The notes beneath the pieces were generated by a model. It saw only the letters and a list, made by a program, of their open reading frames with translations. It was not told the origin of the DNA and made no database searches. Source: Actinoallomurus liliacearum (lineage in GTDB: Bacteria > Actinomycetota > Actinomycetes > Streptosporangiales > Streptosporangiaceae). Taken from it: 64,000 nt of DNA. The DNA is taken from NCBI RefSeq assembly GCF_039542035.1, contig NZ_BAABHJ010000020.1:242816-306815 (forward strand). Direction: 5' to 3'. This document shows, piece after piece, positions 17,066 through 26,037 of this stretch. The position numbers and the translations under genes are program-made. How positions within the stretch are numbered: position 1 is the first letter of the stretch; every line of letters starts with the position of its first letter.

Positions 17066-17766
17066 GCCGGATCTCCTTCGGTCGAGGCGAGGATCTGGGC
17101 GAGGTGGAGGACGCGGACGCCCGTGCGCTGGCGGGTCAGCGAGCCGCCGATGTGCATGAGGCAGGAGTTGTCGGCGGCGCAGAGCACCTCGGCGCCGGTG
17201 TCCAGGACGTTGCGGACCTTGTCGGCGCACATGGCGGCGGACACGGCGGGGTTCTTGAGTGCGAAGGTGCCGCCGAACCCGCAGCACTCCTCGGCGCCGC
17301 CCAGCGGTACGAGGGTGAGCCCGCGCACGTGGGACAGCAGGTCGAAAGGCCGTGAGCCCACCTTGAGCGACCGGAGCGAGTGGCAGGTCGGGTGGTAGGT
17401 CACCGTGTGCGGGAAGTACGCGCCGACGTCGGTGACCTTGAGCACGTCGACCAGGAACTCCGACAGCTCGTACACGCCCTCGGGCGGCGTGACGCCGAGC
17501 GAGGGGTACCACTCGCGGACCATCGCGGCGCACGATCCGGACGGCACCACGACCGCGTCGTAGCCGTCGAACGTCGCGGTGAAGCGGCGGGCCAGCGGCC
17601 GGGCGTCGTCGCGGTAGCCGGTGTTGAAGTGCATCTGCCCGCAACAGGTCTGCTCGATCGGGAAGTCGACCGTGCAGCCGAGCCGTTCCAGCAGCCGGAC
17701 GGTCGCCTTCCCGGTGCCGGGGAAGAGCGTGTCGTTAACGCAGGTGACGAACAGTGCGACCCGCAT
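17062..17766 (-). CDS. lutA: L-lactate utilization protein LutA
   Basis: A 234-aa protein with two cysteine-rich (CCG) modules as in heterodisulfide reductase subunits and LutA: TCCGQMHFNTG with a preceding VTCVND, and CCGFGGTFALKNP. It is the catalytic partner in L-lactate oxidation by LutABC. It begins 5 bp after the lactonase stop, so it is part of the fucose operon. In addition TAAGTT lies 7 nt before the ATG without a Shine-Dalgarno, suggesting an internal leaderless promoter for lutABC alone. Confidence 0.94.
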   Translation of the reverse strand: MRVALFVTCVNDTLFPGTGKATVRLLERLGCTVDFPIEQTCCGQMHFNTGYRDDARPLARRFTATFDGYDAVVVPSGSCAAMVREWYPSLGVTPPEGVYELSEFLVDVLKVTDVGAYFPHTVTYHPTCHSLRSLKVGSRPFDLLSHVRGLTLVPLGGAEECCGFGGTFALKNPAVSAAMCADKVRNVLDTGAEVLCAADNSCLMHIGGSLTRQRTGVRVLHLAQILASTEGDPA

Positions 17767-17771
17767 GACAC

Positions 17772-18641
17772 TCAACTTAGTCCGTACACGCGGCGGGCCG
17801 TTGCGCCGAACACGGCGTCCCGGTCGCCGGCCGGCACCGCCTCCCGGGCGAGGTCGAGGACCTGCTCGTACGACGCGGCGAGCGTGCAGACCGGCCAGTC
17901 GGAGCCGTACATGACGCGGTCGGCGCCGAAGGAGTCCAGTACGTGGCGGGCGTACGGCAGGATGTCGGCGGGCTTCCAGCCGGGAGCCGCCTCGGTGACG
18001 AGGCCGGACAGCTTGACCGCCACGTTGGGCAGCGCGGAAAGGGACGTGATCCAGCCCGCCCACGGTTCCCAGGCGCCGCCGGCGATGTCGGGCTTGCCGG
18101 CGTGGTCGAGGACGAACGACACCTCCGGCAGCCGGCGCATGATCTCCAGGGCGGCCATGGCCTGCGGTGGCCGGACCAGCACGTCGTACACCAGCCCGGC
18201 GGCCCCGACCGCCTCGACACCGCGTACGACGTCGGGCCGCAGCAGCCACTCGGGGTCCGGCTCGTCCTGGACCTGGTGGCGGACGCCGACGAGCAGCCCG
18301 CCGGACGGGCTCCGCCGCACCTCGGCGATCCGGTCCGCCACGTCCGGCGCGGCGAGGTCCACCCAGCCGACGACGCCCGCGACCGGGCCCGGCTCGTCCC
18401 CGTGGTCGAGCTCGACCGGGTCGGCCGCCGCCGCGAGCAGGTCGTACGTCTCGCCGACGTCGTGCAGCGCCTGCACGACGATCGAGTCCCGCACGCCGTA
18501 CGCCCTGGCCGGCCCGGTGTAGCGGGCCGCGTCGAACCGGCCGCGGAGGGGGTCGGCCCACGGGCCGTCCATCCAGGGGTAGTCGCGGACGCCGGTGTCC
18601 CACAGGTGGTGGTGCGCGTCGACCAGCGCCGGCTCGGTCAA
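17772..18641 (-). CDS. Amidohydrolase-family sugar lactonase (probable L-fucono-1,5-lactonase)
   Basis: A 289-aa TIM-barrel hydrolase of the COG3618 group: N-terminal DAHHHLWDT metal site, LDHAGKPDI, and C-terminal MYGSDWPVC. In non-phosphorylative pathways this family opens L-fucono-1,5-lactone to L-fuconate, and the surrounding genes fit that step. The start is a TTG at 18641: GGGAGG lies 5-6 nt upstream, and the TTG overlaps the stop of the aldo/keto reductase (TTGA), giving a protein that begins just before the first strand. No ATG or GTG fits as well. Confidence 0.88.
   Translation of the reverse strand: MTEPALVDAHHHLWDTGVRDYPWMDGPWADPLRGRFDAARYTGPARAYGVRDSIVVQALHDVGETYDLLAAAADPVELDHGDEPGPVAGVVGWVDLAAPDVADRIAEVRRSPSGGLLVGVRHQVQDEPDPEWLLRPDVVRGVEAVGAAGLVYDVLVRPPQAMAALEIMRRLPEVSFVLDHAGKPDIAGGAWEPWAGWITSLSALPNVAVKLSGLVTEAAPGWKPADILPYARHVLDSFGADRVMYGSDWPVCTLAASYEQVLDLAREAVPAGDRDAVFGATARRVYGLS
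17774..17779 (-). promoter_or_regulatory. Possible internal leaderless promoter for lutABC
   Basis: TAAGTT on the minus strand, 7 nt before the lutA ATG, inside the last codons of the lactonase gene. It would allow lactate use without fucose induction. Confidence 0.35.
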
Positions 18642-19555
18642 AGTGCCTCCCAGAGCGCCTCGGGGATCTCCCGCTCGAACAGGTCGCCGTTGTCGTCGAC
18701 CTCGGCCGCGCTGCGGCAGCCGACGAGGACGCTCGCCACCGCCGGGTGCCGGAGCGGGAACCGCAGCGCCGCCGCGCGCAGCGGCACGCCGTGTTCGGCG
18801 CAGATCCGCTCCAGCCGGGCGGCGCGCTCCCGCAGCTCGGGCGGGGCCGGCGCGTAGTCGTAGGTGGTGCCGCCGGCCAGCAGCCCGGAGTTGTAGACGC
18901 CGCCGGCGACGACCGAGGTGCCGCGCCGGGCGCAGGCGGGCAGCAGGTCCTCCTCGGCCGACCGGTCGAGGAGGGTGTACCGGCCGGCGCACAGCACGAC
19001 GTCCAGGTCGAGGCGTTCGACGAACCGGGTGAGCATGGGGGTCTGGTTCATCCCGGCGCCGATCGCGCCGACCACTCCCTCGTCTCGGAGCGCGGCCAGC
19101 GCCGGGTACGCCGTCGTGTACACCTCCTCCTCGTGGTCGTCCGGGTCGTGCAGGTAGACGACGTCCACCCGGTCGACGCCGAGGCGTTTCAGCGACTCCT
19201 CCAGGGACCGGCGGACGCCGTCGGCGCTCCAGTCCCAGACCCGCTTGTACGGCGGCGGGTCGGCGAACCCCTCCGACTCGGACGGCTCCCCTGGTCCGAG
19301 GGGGACGAGGAGCCGCCCGACCTTGGTCGACAGGACGTACTCACCGGTCAGGGCGGCGCCCATGCGGCGTTCGCCACGCCCGGCGCCGTAGTGCGGCGCG
19401 GTGTCGAAGTACCCGATGCCGCGCTCCTGCGCGCGGCGTACGGCCGCGGTGGCGTCGGCGGCGGACACCGGGGCGTAGAGCCCGCCGATCGCCGCGCCGC
19501 CGAACGACAGCGTCGTCACCTCGACGGGCGACCTTCCGAGTCTGCGGCGTTCCAC
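18638..19555 (-). CDS. Aldo/keto reductase, probable L-fucose (D-threo-aldose) 1-dehydrogenase
   Basis: A 305-aa AKR with the family marks FDTAPHYGAGRGERRMGAAL (catalytic Asp and Tyr), ALTGEYVLSTKVGR and a C-terminal NAD(P)-binding part with VLVGCRSAAEV. Its closest functional group is D-threo-aldose/L-fucose dehydrogenase, which makes L-fucono-1,5-lactone and feeds the lactonase encoded next. The GTG start at 19555 lies 2 bp after the permease stop, with GGAG inside the permease end. A longer in-frame extension is a shadow of the permease. Confidence 0.88.
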   Translation of the reverse strand: MERRRLGRSPVEVTTLSFGGAAIGGLYAPVSAADATAAVRRAQERGIGYFDTAPHYGAGRGERRMGAALTGEYVLSTKVGRLLVPLGPGEPSESEGFADPPPYKRVWDWSADGVRRSLEESLKRLGVDRVDVVYLHDPDDHEEEVYTTAYPALAALRDEGVVGAIGAGMNQTPMLTRFVERLDLDVVLCAGRYTLLDRSAEEDLLPACARRGTSVVAGGVYNSGLLAGGTTYDYAPAPPELRERAARLERICAEHGVPLRAAALRFPLRHPAVASVLVGCRSAAEVDDNGDLFEREIPEALWEAL

Positions 19556-19557
19556 GG

Positions 19558-20571
19558 CTACTCCTGTGCCTGACCCGACGTGATCCGGCTGATGATCAGC
19601 GCGATGAGGATGATCGCACCGTTGAGCGCGTCGAGCCACTGCCCCGGAACGCCGGCCAGCGTGAGCACGTTCTGGATCAGGTACAGCAGCAGGATGCCGG
19701 TGAAGGCGCCGAAGATCGTGCCCTTGCCTCCGTTGAGCGAGACGCCCCCGATGACCGCCGCCGCGAACACCGTGAAGATCGCGCCGTTGCCCTGGCTGGC
19801 CGCCACGGAGGCGAGCCGGCCGGTGAGCAGCAGGCCGCCGAGAGCCGCGAGGAGGCTCGCCAGCACGAGCGTGCCCCACAGCACCCGGTCGACGCGGATG
19901 CCCGCGGCGCGGGCCGCGTCGGCGTTGCCGCCGATGGCGTACAGCGACCGGCCGAAGCGGGTGTAGCCGGTCACCGCGATGGCCAGGGCGTACAGGATCA
20001 GGCAGATCCAGATCGACGCGGGCAGGCCGAGCCAGACGGCGTTGCCCAGGTAGACCATGGACGACGGCAGGTTGAAGAACGTCTTGCCGCCGCTGATGCC
20101 CTTCAGCAGGCCGCGCAGCACGATCAGCATGCCCAGCGTGACGATGAAGCCGTTCAGGCGGAACCGCACGATCAGCAGGCCGTTGATCCAGCCGATGACG
20201 GCGCCGGCGGCGAGCGTGACCGGGATCGACCAGGCGCCCGGCAGCCAGCCGGTGCCGTGCGTGATGCCGGGCGCGAGCACGAGCCAGGCCGCGACCCCCG
20301 GGGCGAGGCCGAACGTCGACTCCAGTGACAGGTCCATCCGCCCGCAGATGAGGACGAGCGCCTCGGCCAGCACGAGCAGCGAGATCTCCGACTGCTGCTG
20401 CAGCACGTTGACCAGGTTGTCCCAGTGCAGGAACACCGGGTTGACCAGGTAACCGACGATGACGATCACGACGATCGCCGGTACCAGCGTGAGGTCGCGC
20501 AGGCGTGCCAGCCGTGGCGCGGTGGTCCGGCCGCGGGCCGGCGCGGCCATGGCCGTGTGTGTCTCAGTCAC
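19558..20571 (-). CDS. Sugar ABC transporter permease (CUT2, RbsC-like)
   Basis: A 337-aa integral membrane protein with about ten hydrophobic segments and the CUT2 permease signature (RAAGIRVDRVLWGTLVLASLLAALGG, VIGGVSLNGGKGTIFGAFTG). It works with the double ATPase and lipoprotein encoded just upstream, and from context it imports L-fucose or a related deoxysugar. It starts with a GTG that overlaps the ATPase stop by 8 bp. Confidence 0.93.
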   Translation of the reverse strand: MTETHTAMAAPARGRTTAPRLARLRDLTLVPAIVVIVIVGYLVNPVFLHWDNLVNVLQQQSEISLLVLAEALVLICGRMDLSLESTFGLAPGVAAWLVLAPGITHGTGWLPGAWSIPVTLAAGAVIGWINGLLIVRFRLNGFIVTLGMLIVLRGLLKGISGGKTFFNLPSSMVYLGNAVWLGLPASIWICLILYALAIAVTGYTRFGRSLYAIGGNADAARAAGIRVDRVLWGTLVLASLLAALGGLLLTGRLASVAASQGNGAIFTVFAAAVIGGVSLNGGKGTIFGAFTGILLLYLIQNVLTLAGVPGQWLDALNGAIILIALIISRITSGQAQE

Positions 20572-22096
20572 GGATGCCCTCCATCGCGGCGATCAGTTCG
20601 TGGTCGTCCCAGCCACTCGGCAGCTCGGCGACGACGGCGCCCTTGAACAGGACGATCACCCGGTCGCAGGGGCGGAGGTCGTCGAGGTCGTCGGAGATGA
20701 CCAGCACGCCCGTGCCGTCGGCGGCCGCCGCGACGGCCGTGCCGAGCAGCGTCTCCTTGGCCTTGACGTCGACCCCCGCGGTGGGCTGCAGGAGCACCAG
20801 CACGCCGGGGTCGCCCGCGAGCGCGCGGGCCATGACGACCTTCTGCTGGTTGCCGCCGGACAGCGCGGACACCGGCTGCTCCGGCCCGGCCGCCTTGATG
20901 TCCAGGTCGGCGATGGCCTTGGCGCCGAGTTCGTCGCGCCGCCGCGGCCCGACGATCCCGAACCGGCCCAGCCGCTCGGGGACGGTCAGCGTGGCGTTCT
21001 CGGCGATGGACAGGCCGGGGACCAGGCCCTCCTTGTGCCGGTCCTGCGGAACGAAGCCGAGGCCGGCCCGCAGCGCGGCCGGTACGCTGCCGGGGCGGGG
21101 CGTCGTACCGCCGATCGCGACCGTTCCGCGGGCCGCCCGGCGCAGGCCGACGATCGACTCGCCGACGGCCATCTTGCCGGAGCCGCCGGCCCCGGCCAGC
21201 CCGACGATCTCGCCGGGCGCCACGGTCAGCGACACGTCCTCGAAGACGCCCGGCGTGCCGAGACCGGTGACGGTCAGCGCGGGCGCGGCGTCGCGCGCCG
21301 GCGCGGGCCGGCCGGCGCCGAGGTCGATGAGCCCGGTGGCCTCGCCGGTCATCGCGGTGACCAGCGCCTCCTTGCCCAGCTCCGCCACCGGGGAGGTCAC
21401 GATGTGCCGGGCGTCGCGCATCACGCTGACGGTGTCGCAGACCTCGTACACCTCGTCGAGGTGGTGGCTGATGAACAGGAACGTCACCCCGGACTCCCGC
21501 AGGGAGCGCATCCGGGCGAACAGCCGCTCGATCGCCTGGCCGTCGAGCTGGGCGGTCGGCTCGTCGAGGATGATGAACCGCGACCCGTGCGACAGCGCCC
21601 GCGCGATCTCCACGAGCTGCCGCTGCTCGACGGTGAGGCGTTCGGCCGGCGCCCGCACGTCGACGTCGACCTCCCAGGTGTCCAGCAGCTCGCGGGCGCG
21701 GCGGCGCAGCGAGCCCCAGGAGATCAGGCCACGGCCCTGCCTGTTCAAGCCCTGCCTGTTCAAGAAGAGGTTCTCGGCCACGGACAGGGACGGGATGATC
21801 GTGAGCTTCTGGTAGACGCAGGCGACCCGCCGCCGCCACGCCTCGCGGTCCGCGAGGGATGGGGCCGGTTCGCCGCCGAACTCGACCGTTCCGGAGTCCG
21901 GGGGGACGAGACCGGTGAGCACCGACACGAGCGTGGACTTCCCGGCGCCGTTGCGGCCGACGAGGGCGTGGATCTCACCGTCGCCCACGGCGAGGGACAC
22001 GTCGTCGAGCGCGACGGTCACACCGAACCGCTTGCTGATCCTGTGGGCCGCCGCGACCGGCCGGACGCCGGCCGCGGCGCTGGCGGAGAGGCTCAT
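20564..22096 (-). CDS. Sugar ABC transporter ATP-binding protein (RbsA-like, two NBDs)
   Basis: A 510-aa double nucleotide-binding-domain ATPase. NBD1 has a canonical Walker A (GRNGAGKST) and ILDEPTAQL. NBD2 has the altered Walker A GAGGSGKM usual for the second half of RbsA proteins, and LSGGNQQK. The start is placed at the internal ATG 22096 because it overlaps the lipoprotein stop (ATGA). The six upstream codons are a shadow. An exact 15-bp tandem duplication at 21735-21764 repeats NRQGL in a surface segment before the signature region, suggesting recent slippage without loss of frame. Confidence 0.93.
   Translation of the reverse strand: MSLSASAAAGVRPVAAAHRISKRFGVTVALDDVSLAVGDGEIHALVGRNGAGKSTLVSVLTGLVPPDSGTVEFGGEPAPSLADREAWRRRVACVYQKLTIIPSLSVAENLFLNRQGLNRQGRGLISWGSLRRRARELLDTWEVDVDVRAPAERLTVEQRQLVEIARALSHGSRFIILDEPTAQLDGQAIERLFARMRSLRESGVTFLFISHHLDEVYEVCDTVSVMRDARHIVTSPVAELGKEALVTAMTGEATGLIDLGAGRPAPARDAAPALTVTGLGTPGVFEDVSLTVAPGEIVGLAGAGGSGKMAVGESIVGLRRAARGTVAIGGTTPRPGSVPAALRAGLGFVPQDRHKEGLVPGLSIAENATLTVPERLGRFGIVGPRRRDELGAKAIADLDIKAAGPEQPVSALSGGNQQKVVMARALAGDPGVLVLLQPTAGVDVKAKETLLGTAVAAAADGTGVLVISDDLDDLRPCDRVIVLFKGAVVAELPSGWDDHELIAAMEGIRD
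21735..21764. repeat. Exact 15-bp tandem duplication inside the ABC ATPase gene
   Basis: CCCTGCCTGTTCAAG occurs twice head to tail, adding five in-frame residues (NRQGLNRQG in the protein). Confidence 0.9.
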
Positions 22097-23139
22097 TTGA
22101 CCTGGTTGCCCCATAGCTGCGGGTCCGACGCCTTGAGCGAGCCCGCGTAGGTGCCGTCCTTGGTGACCAGCGGCGCGGGGAGCTGGTCCTCGAGCAGGCC
22201 GGGCCGCGGCGCGATGATCGTCGAGTCGTGGTCGGTCCTACCCGGGGCGAACTTCTTGCCGTCGATGGCGGCCTTGACGTAGTACAGCGCGTACTTGGCG
22301 TACAGGTCGGCCGGCTGGGAGACGGTGGCGTCGATCTGCCCCGCCGCGATCGCCTTCAGCTCCTCGGGGATGCCGTCGTTGGACACGATCGTGACGTGCT
22401 TCGGGCTCCCCGGCGGGACGAGCATGCCCTTCTGCTTCAGGACGTTCAGGGTCGGGGCGAGGAAGACGCCGCCGGCCTGCATGTAGATCCCGTTCAGGTC
22501 CGGGTTCGCGGCGATCGTGGTCTGCAGCTTGTTGGCCGCGACGTCGCCCTTCCACTCGGTGGGCAGGCCGATGACCTTGATCCCCGGGTAGTTCTGGGAC
22601 ATGCACTGGTTGAACGCCTCGGTGCGGTCCCGGCCGTTGATGGAGGCCAGGTCGCCCTCCAGCATGGCGAGCTTGCCCTTGCCCTTGAGCGTGTCGCCGA
22701 GGAACTTGCAGGCCTTCTCGCCGTACGCGCGGTTGTCGGCGCGGACCACCATGTAGACGTCGCCCTTGTCGGGGCGCGTGTCGACGGTGACCACCGGGAT
22801 CTTCTTCTGCTTCAGCTGGTCCAGCGTCGGCGCCACCGCCGCGGTGTCCTGCGGGGCGAGCGCGACGCCCTTCACGCCCTGCCCGATGAGGGCCTGCACG
22901 TTCGCGGTCAGCTTGGCGATGTCGTTCTCGGAGTTGGTGGTCTTGAGGTCCAGGCCGTCCTGCCTGCCGAACTGCGGGACGTACTTGATGTAGGAATTCC
23001 AGAAGTCGGAGTCCGACCGGGGGTAGTCGACTCCGACGACGCTGCCGCCGGACGAGCCGCCGCTGCCGCTCTTGCACCCGGTGACCAGCGCCGCGGCCGC
23101 CGCGACCGCGGCACCCGCCGCGAGCACCTCTCGCTTCAT
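22093..23139 (-). CDS. Sugar ABC transporter substrate-binding lipoprotein
   Basis: A 348-aa periplasmic-binding-protein type 1 (RbsB/XylF-like) lipoprotein: an n-region MKRE, hydrophobic core, lipobox LVTGC and a Gly/Ser stretch, then a two-lobe sugar-binding fold (VVGVDYPRSDSDFWNSY..., LPTEWKGDVAANKLQTTIAANPDLNGIYMQAGGV). It delivers the substrate to the CUT2 permease. The ligand is inferred to be L-fucose from the pathway genes on both sides. GAGG precedes the ATG. Confidence 0.93.
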   Translation of the reverse strand: MKREVLAAGAAVAAAAALVTGCKSGSGGSSGGSVVGVDYPRSDSDFWNSYIKYVPQFGRQDGLDLKTTNSENDIAKLTANVQALIGQGVKGVALAPQDTAAVAPTLDQLKQKKIPVVTVDTRPDKGDVYMVVRADNRAYGEKACKFLGDTLKGKGKLAMLEGDLASINGRDRTEAFNQCMSQNYPGIKVIGLPTEWKGDVAANKLQTTIAANPDLNGIYMQAGGVFLAPTLNVLKQKGMLVPPGSPKHVTIVSNDGIPEELKAIAAGQIDATVSQPADLYAKYALYYVKAAIDGKKFAPGRTDHDSTIIAPRPGLLEDQLPAPLVTKDGTYAGSLKASDPQLWGNQVK

Positions 23140-23146
23140 CGCGTCC

Positions 23147-23890
23147 TCATTTCTCTGGGCGAAGTCGCAGGCCGGCCATGCCCCCGTCGACCGCCAGCGC
23201 CGTTCCTGTCGTCGCCGACGCCAGCGGGCTCGCCAGGTAGGCGATCGCCGCGGCGACCTCCTCCGGGCTGACCAGCCGGCCGTTCGGCTGGCGGGCCACC
23301 AGGGCGACCCGCTCCGCCTCCGGATCGTCGGTCGCGGCGAGCAGCCGGCCGACCCAGGGGGTGTCGGCGGTGCCCGGGTTGACGCAGGTCACCCGGATAC
23401 CGTCGCGCAGGTGATCCGCCGCCATCGCCAGGGTGAGCGACTGAACGGCGCCTTTGGTCGCCGAGTACAGCGCGCGCCGCGGCAGCCCGGCGGTGGCCGC
23501 GATCGAGCAGGTGTTGACGATCGCCGCGTGCTCGGATCGGCGCAGGTGCGGCAGGGCGGCGCGGGTCACCCGCACCATGCCGAACACGTTGACGTCGAAG
23601 ACGTCGCGCCACTCGTCGTCGCCGTTGTCCTCGACCGTGCCCTGCGCGCCGACCCCGGCGTTGTTGACCAGCACGTCCAGGCCGCCGAGGTGGTCGACCG
23701 CGGCCGCGACCGCCGCGCGGACCGACGCGTCGTCCCGTACGTCGGCCCGTACCCCGTGCAGCGGGGCGGGCGGGTCGGTCAGGTCGAGGCAGCTCACGGT
23801 CGCGCCGCGCTCGGTGAGCAGGCGGGCGGCGGCCAGCCCGATGCCGGAGGCCCCTCCGGTCACGATCGCCCTGATGCCGTCGAACTCCAC
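23147..23890 (-). CDS. SDR dehydrogenase, probable 2-keto-3-deoxy-L-fuconate dehydrogenase
   Basis: A 247-aa classical short-chain dehydrogenase: TGGASGIG nucleotide-binding loop, NNAGVG, and YSATKG (Tyr/Lys pair). Placed between L-fuconate dehydratase and the transporter, the fitting reaction is NAD+-dependent oxidation of 2-keto-3-deoxy-L-fuconate to 2,4-diketo-3-deoxy-L-fuconate. The GTG start has GGAGG at a normal distance and lies 1 bp from the dehydratase stop. Confidence 0.88.
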   Translation of the reverse strand: MEFDGIRAIVTGGASGIGLAAARLLTERGATVSCLDLTDPPAPLHGVRADVRDDASVRAAVAAAVDHLGGLDVLVNNAGVGAQGTVEDNGDDEWRDVFDVNVFGMVRVTRAALPHLRRSEHAAIVNTCSIAATAGLPRRALYSATKGAVQSLTLAMAADHLRDGIRVTCVNPGTADTPWVGRLLAATDDPEAERVALVARQPNGRLVSPEEVAAAIAYLASPLASATTGTALAVDGGMAGLRLRPEK

Positions 23891-23891
23891 G

Positions 23892-25175
23892 TCAAAACCT
23901 CCAGGCGGCGCCGTCGGGGTAGGCGTATTCGCGCAGGCTCTCGGGTCTGATCCGCGCCGACATGCCCGGAGCCGTCGGCGCGAGGTAGTGGCCGTCGCGG
24001 ATGCGCACCGGGTCGGTGAAGTGCTCGTGCAGGTGGTCGACGTACTCGATGACGCGGTTCTCCGTGCTGCCGCTGACGGCGAGGTAGTCGAACATCGACA
24101 GGTGCTGCACGACCTCGCACAGCCCGACGCCGCCGGCGTGCGGGCACACCGGGACGCCGTACTTCGCCGCGAGCAGGAGGATCGCGACGTTCTCCGGAAC
24201 CCCCGCGACGCGGCAGGCGTCGATCTGCAGCACGTCGATCGCGTCGGCCTGCAGCAGCTGCTTGAAGATGACGCGGTTCGCCACGTGCTCGCCGGTCGCC
24301 ACCCGCACGGGCCGGACCGCCCGGCGCACGGCCGCGTGGCCCAGGATGTCGTCGGGGCTGGTCGGCTCCTCGATCCACCACGGGTCGTACGGTTCGAGGG
24401 CGTGGACCCACTCGATCGCCTGGTCGACGTCCCACCGCTGGTTGGCGTCGATCGCGATGCGGATGTCGGGCCCGACCGTCTGGCGGGCCAGCTCCATCCG
24501 CCGTACGTCGTCGGCCAGGTCGCCGCCGACCTTCAGCTTGATCTGGGTGAAGCCCTCCGCGACGGCCTCCCGGGCGAGGGCGGCGAGCCTGTCGTCGGTG
24601 TACCCGAGCCAGCCGGGCGTGGTCGTGTACGCGGGGTAGCCGGTGGCCAGCAGGGCGGCCTCCCGCTCCTCGCGTCCCGCCCGGGCCGCCGTCAGCAGGC
24701 CGACGGCCTCCTCCGGGCGGAGGGCGTCGGTGAGGTACCTCCAGTCGGCCAGGTCGACGACCTGCTCGGGCGGCAGGTCCGCCAGCAGCCGCCAGACCGG
24801 CTTGCCGGCGACGCGGCCGGCCAGGTCGAACGCGGCGTTGATGATCGCGGCGGCGGCCATGTGGACCGCGCCCTTCTCCGGGCCGAGCCAGCGCAGCTGC
24901 GAGTCGTGGATCAGCCGCCGCGAGAAGCCGCCCAGGTCGGACAGGTCGATGTCGAGGCCGACGACCAGCGGCGCGTACGCCTGGACGGCGGCGACGCAGA
25001 CCTCCGTACCGCGGCCGATCGTGAAGGTGAACCCGTGGCCCTCGGCGCCCTCGTCCGTGCGCAGCACGACGTACGCCGCGGAGTAGTCCGGATCCGGGTT
25101 CATCGCGTCCGAACCGTCGAGGTGCCGCGAGGTCGGGAACCGGATGTCGTGGGCTTCGAGTGCGATGACCTTCAT
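23892..25175 (-). CDS. L-fuconate dehydratase (enolase superfamily)
   Basis: A 427-aa mandelate-racemase-subgroup enzyme. The N-terminal cap includes FTFTIGRGTEVCVAA, characteristic of L-fuconate dehydratases (FucD/ENOSF1). In the barrel are the KxK motif (IKLKVGGD), metal ligands in DANQRW, EEPTSP and GEHVANR, and a His in CPHAGGVGL. It dehydrates L-fuconate to 2-keto-3-deoxy-L-fuconate. The ATG overlaps the hydrolase stop (ATGA). This is the most specific gene in the operon and fixes the pathway assignment. Confidence 0.93.
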   Translation of the reverse strand: MKVIALEAHDIRFPTSRHLDGSDAMNPDPDYSAAYVVLRTDEGAEGHGFTFTIGRGTEVCVAAVQAYAPLVVGLDIDLSDLGGFSRRLIHDSQLRWLGPEKGAVHMAAAAIINAAFDLAGRVAGKPVWRLLADLPPEQVVDLADWRYLTDALRPEEAVGLLTAARAGREEREAALLATGYPAYTTTPGWLGYTDDRLAALAREAVAEGFTQIKLKVGGDLADDVRRMELARQTVGPDIRIAIDANQRWDVDQAIEWVHALEPYDPWWIEEPTSPDDILGHAAVRRAVRPVRVATGEHVANRVIFKQLLQADAIDVLQIDACRVAGVPENVAILLLAAKYGVPVCPHAGGVGLCEVVQHLSMFDYLAVSGSTENRVIEYVDHLHEHFTDPVRIRDGHYLAPTAPGMSARIRPESLREYAYPDGAAWRF

Positions 25176-26011
25176 GTGAGCCTCTGCCGTTGCCGCCCGA
25201 GGCCGTCGATCTCGAGCTCCACGATGTCCCCCTGGCGCAGGAAGGAGATACCCGGGCTGCCCAGCGCGACGCCGGCCGGAGTCCCGGTGTTGATGACGTC
25301 GCCGGGGTCCAGGACCATGAACTGGCTGAGGTACCAGATCAGGTGGTCCACCGGGAAGATCATGTTCTTGGTGTCGCCGTCCTGCCGGAGCTCGCCGTTG
25401 ACCCAGAGCCGCAGCCCGAGGTTCTGCGGGTCGTCGATCTCGTCGGCGGTCACCAGGTGCGGCCCCAGCGGGTTGAACGTCTCGCAGGACTTGCCCTTGT
25501 CCCACTGCCCGCCACGCTCGAGCTGGAACTCCCGCTCCGAGACGTCGTTGCTGATCGCGTACCCGGCGACGAGCGGGCGCGCGTCCGCCGGCGAGTCCAG
25601 GTAGCGGGCACGGCCGCCCAGCACGACGGCCAGTTCCACCTCGTAGTCGGTCTTCTCGCTGCCCCGTGGGATGAGCACGTCGTCGTCCGGGCCGACGACC
25701 GTGTTCGACGCCTTCATGAAGATGATCGGCTCGGCCGGGACGTCCGCGCCCGTCTCCTCCGCGTGGTCGCGGTAGTTCAGGCCGACGCACACGACCTTGC
25801 CGGGCCGGGCCACCGGCGCGCCGATCCGCTTGGTGTTCTGGATGGGCGGCAGCTCGCCCGCCGCGTACGCCGCCTTGGCCCGCTCCAGATCCGTGGCGAG
25901 GAAGTCGCCGTCGATCTCGCGGGTCAGGCCGGACAGATCGAGGAGCGAGCCGTCCTCGGCCAGGACCGCGGGGCGTTCGGCGCCTTCCGGACCGACACGC
26001 AGCAGCTTCAC
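25172..26011 (-). CDS. Fumarylacetoacetate hydrolase family protein, probable 2,4-diketo-3-deoxy-L-fuconate hydrolase
   Basis: A 279-aa FAH-fold enzyme: VVCVGLNYRDHAEETG, metal ligands in DYEVELAVVLG, and MVLDPGDVINTGTPAGV. It would split the diketo acid into pyruvate and L-lactate, the last dedicated step. This is the first gene of the operon. The GTG at 26011 is preceded by AGGGGG and removes a 33-residue in-frame extension that is Arg/Gly-rich and overlaps the operator region. Confidence 0.9.
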   Translation of the reverse strand: MKLLRVGPEGAERPAVLAEDGSLLDLSGLTREIDGDFLATDLERAKAAYAAGELPPIQNTKRIGAPVARPGKVVCVGLNYRDHAEETGADVPAEPIIFMKASNTVVGPDDDVLIPRGSEKTDYEVELAVVLGGRARYLDSPADARPLVAGYAISNDVSEREFQLERGGQWDKGKSCETFNPLGPHLVTADEIDDPQNLGLRLWVNGELRQDGDTKNMIFPVDHLIWYLSQFMVLDPGDVINTGTPAGVALGSPGISFLRQGDIVELEIDGLGRQRQRLT

Positions 26012-26037
26012 GTAGTCGTACCCCCTGCTCGTTCGGG

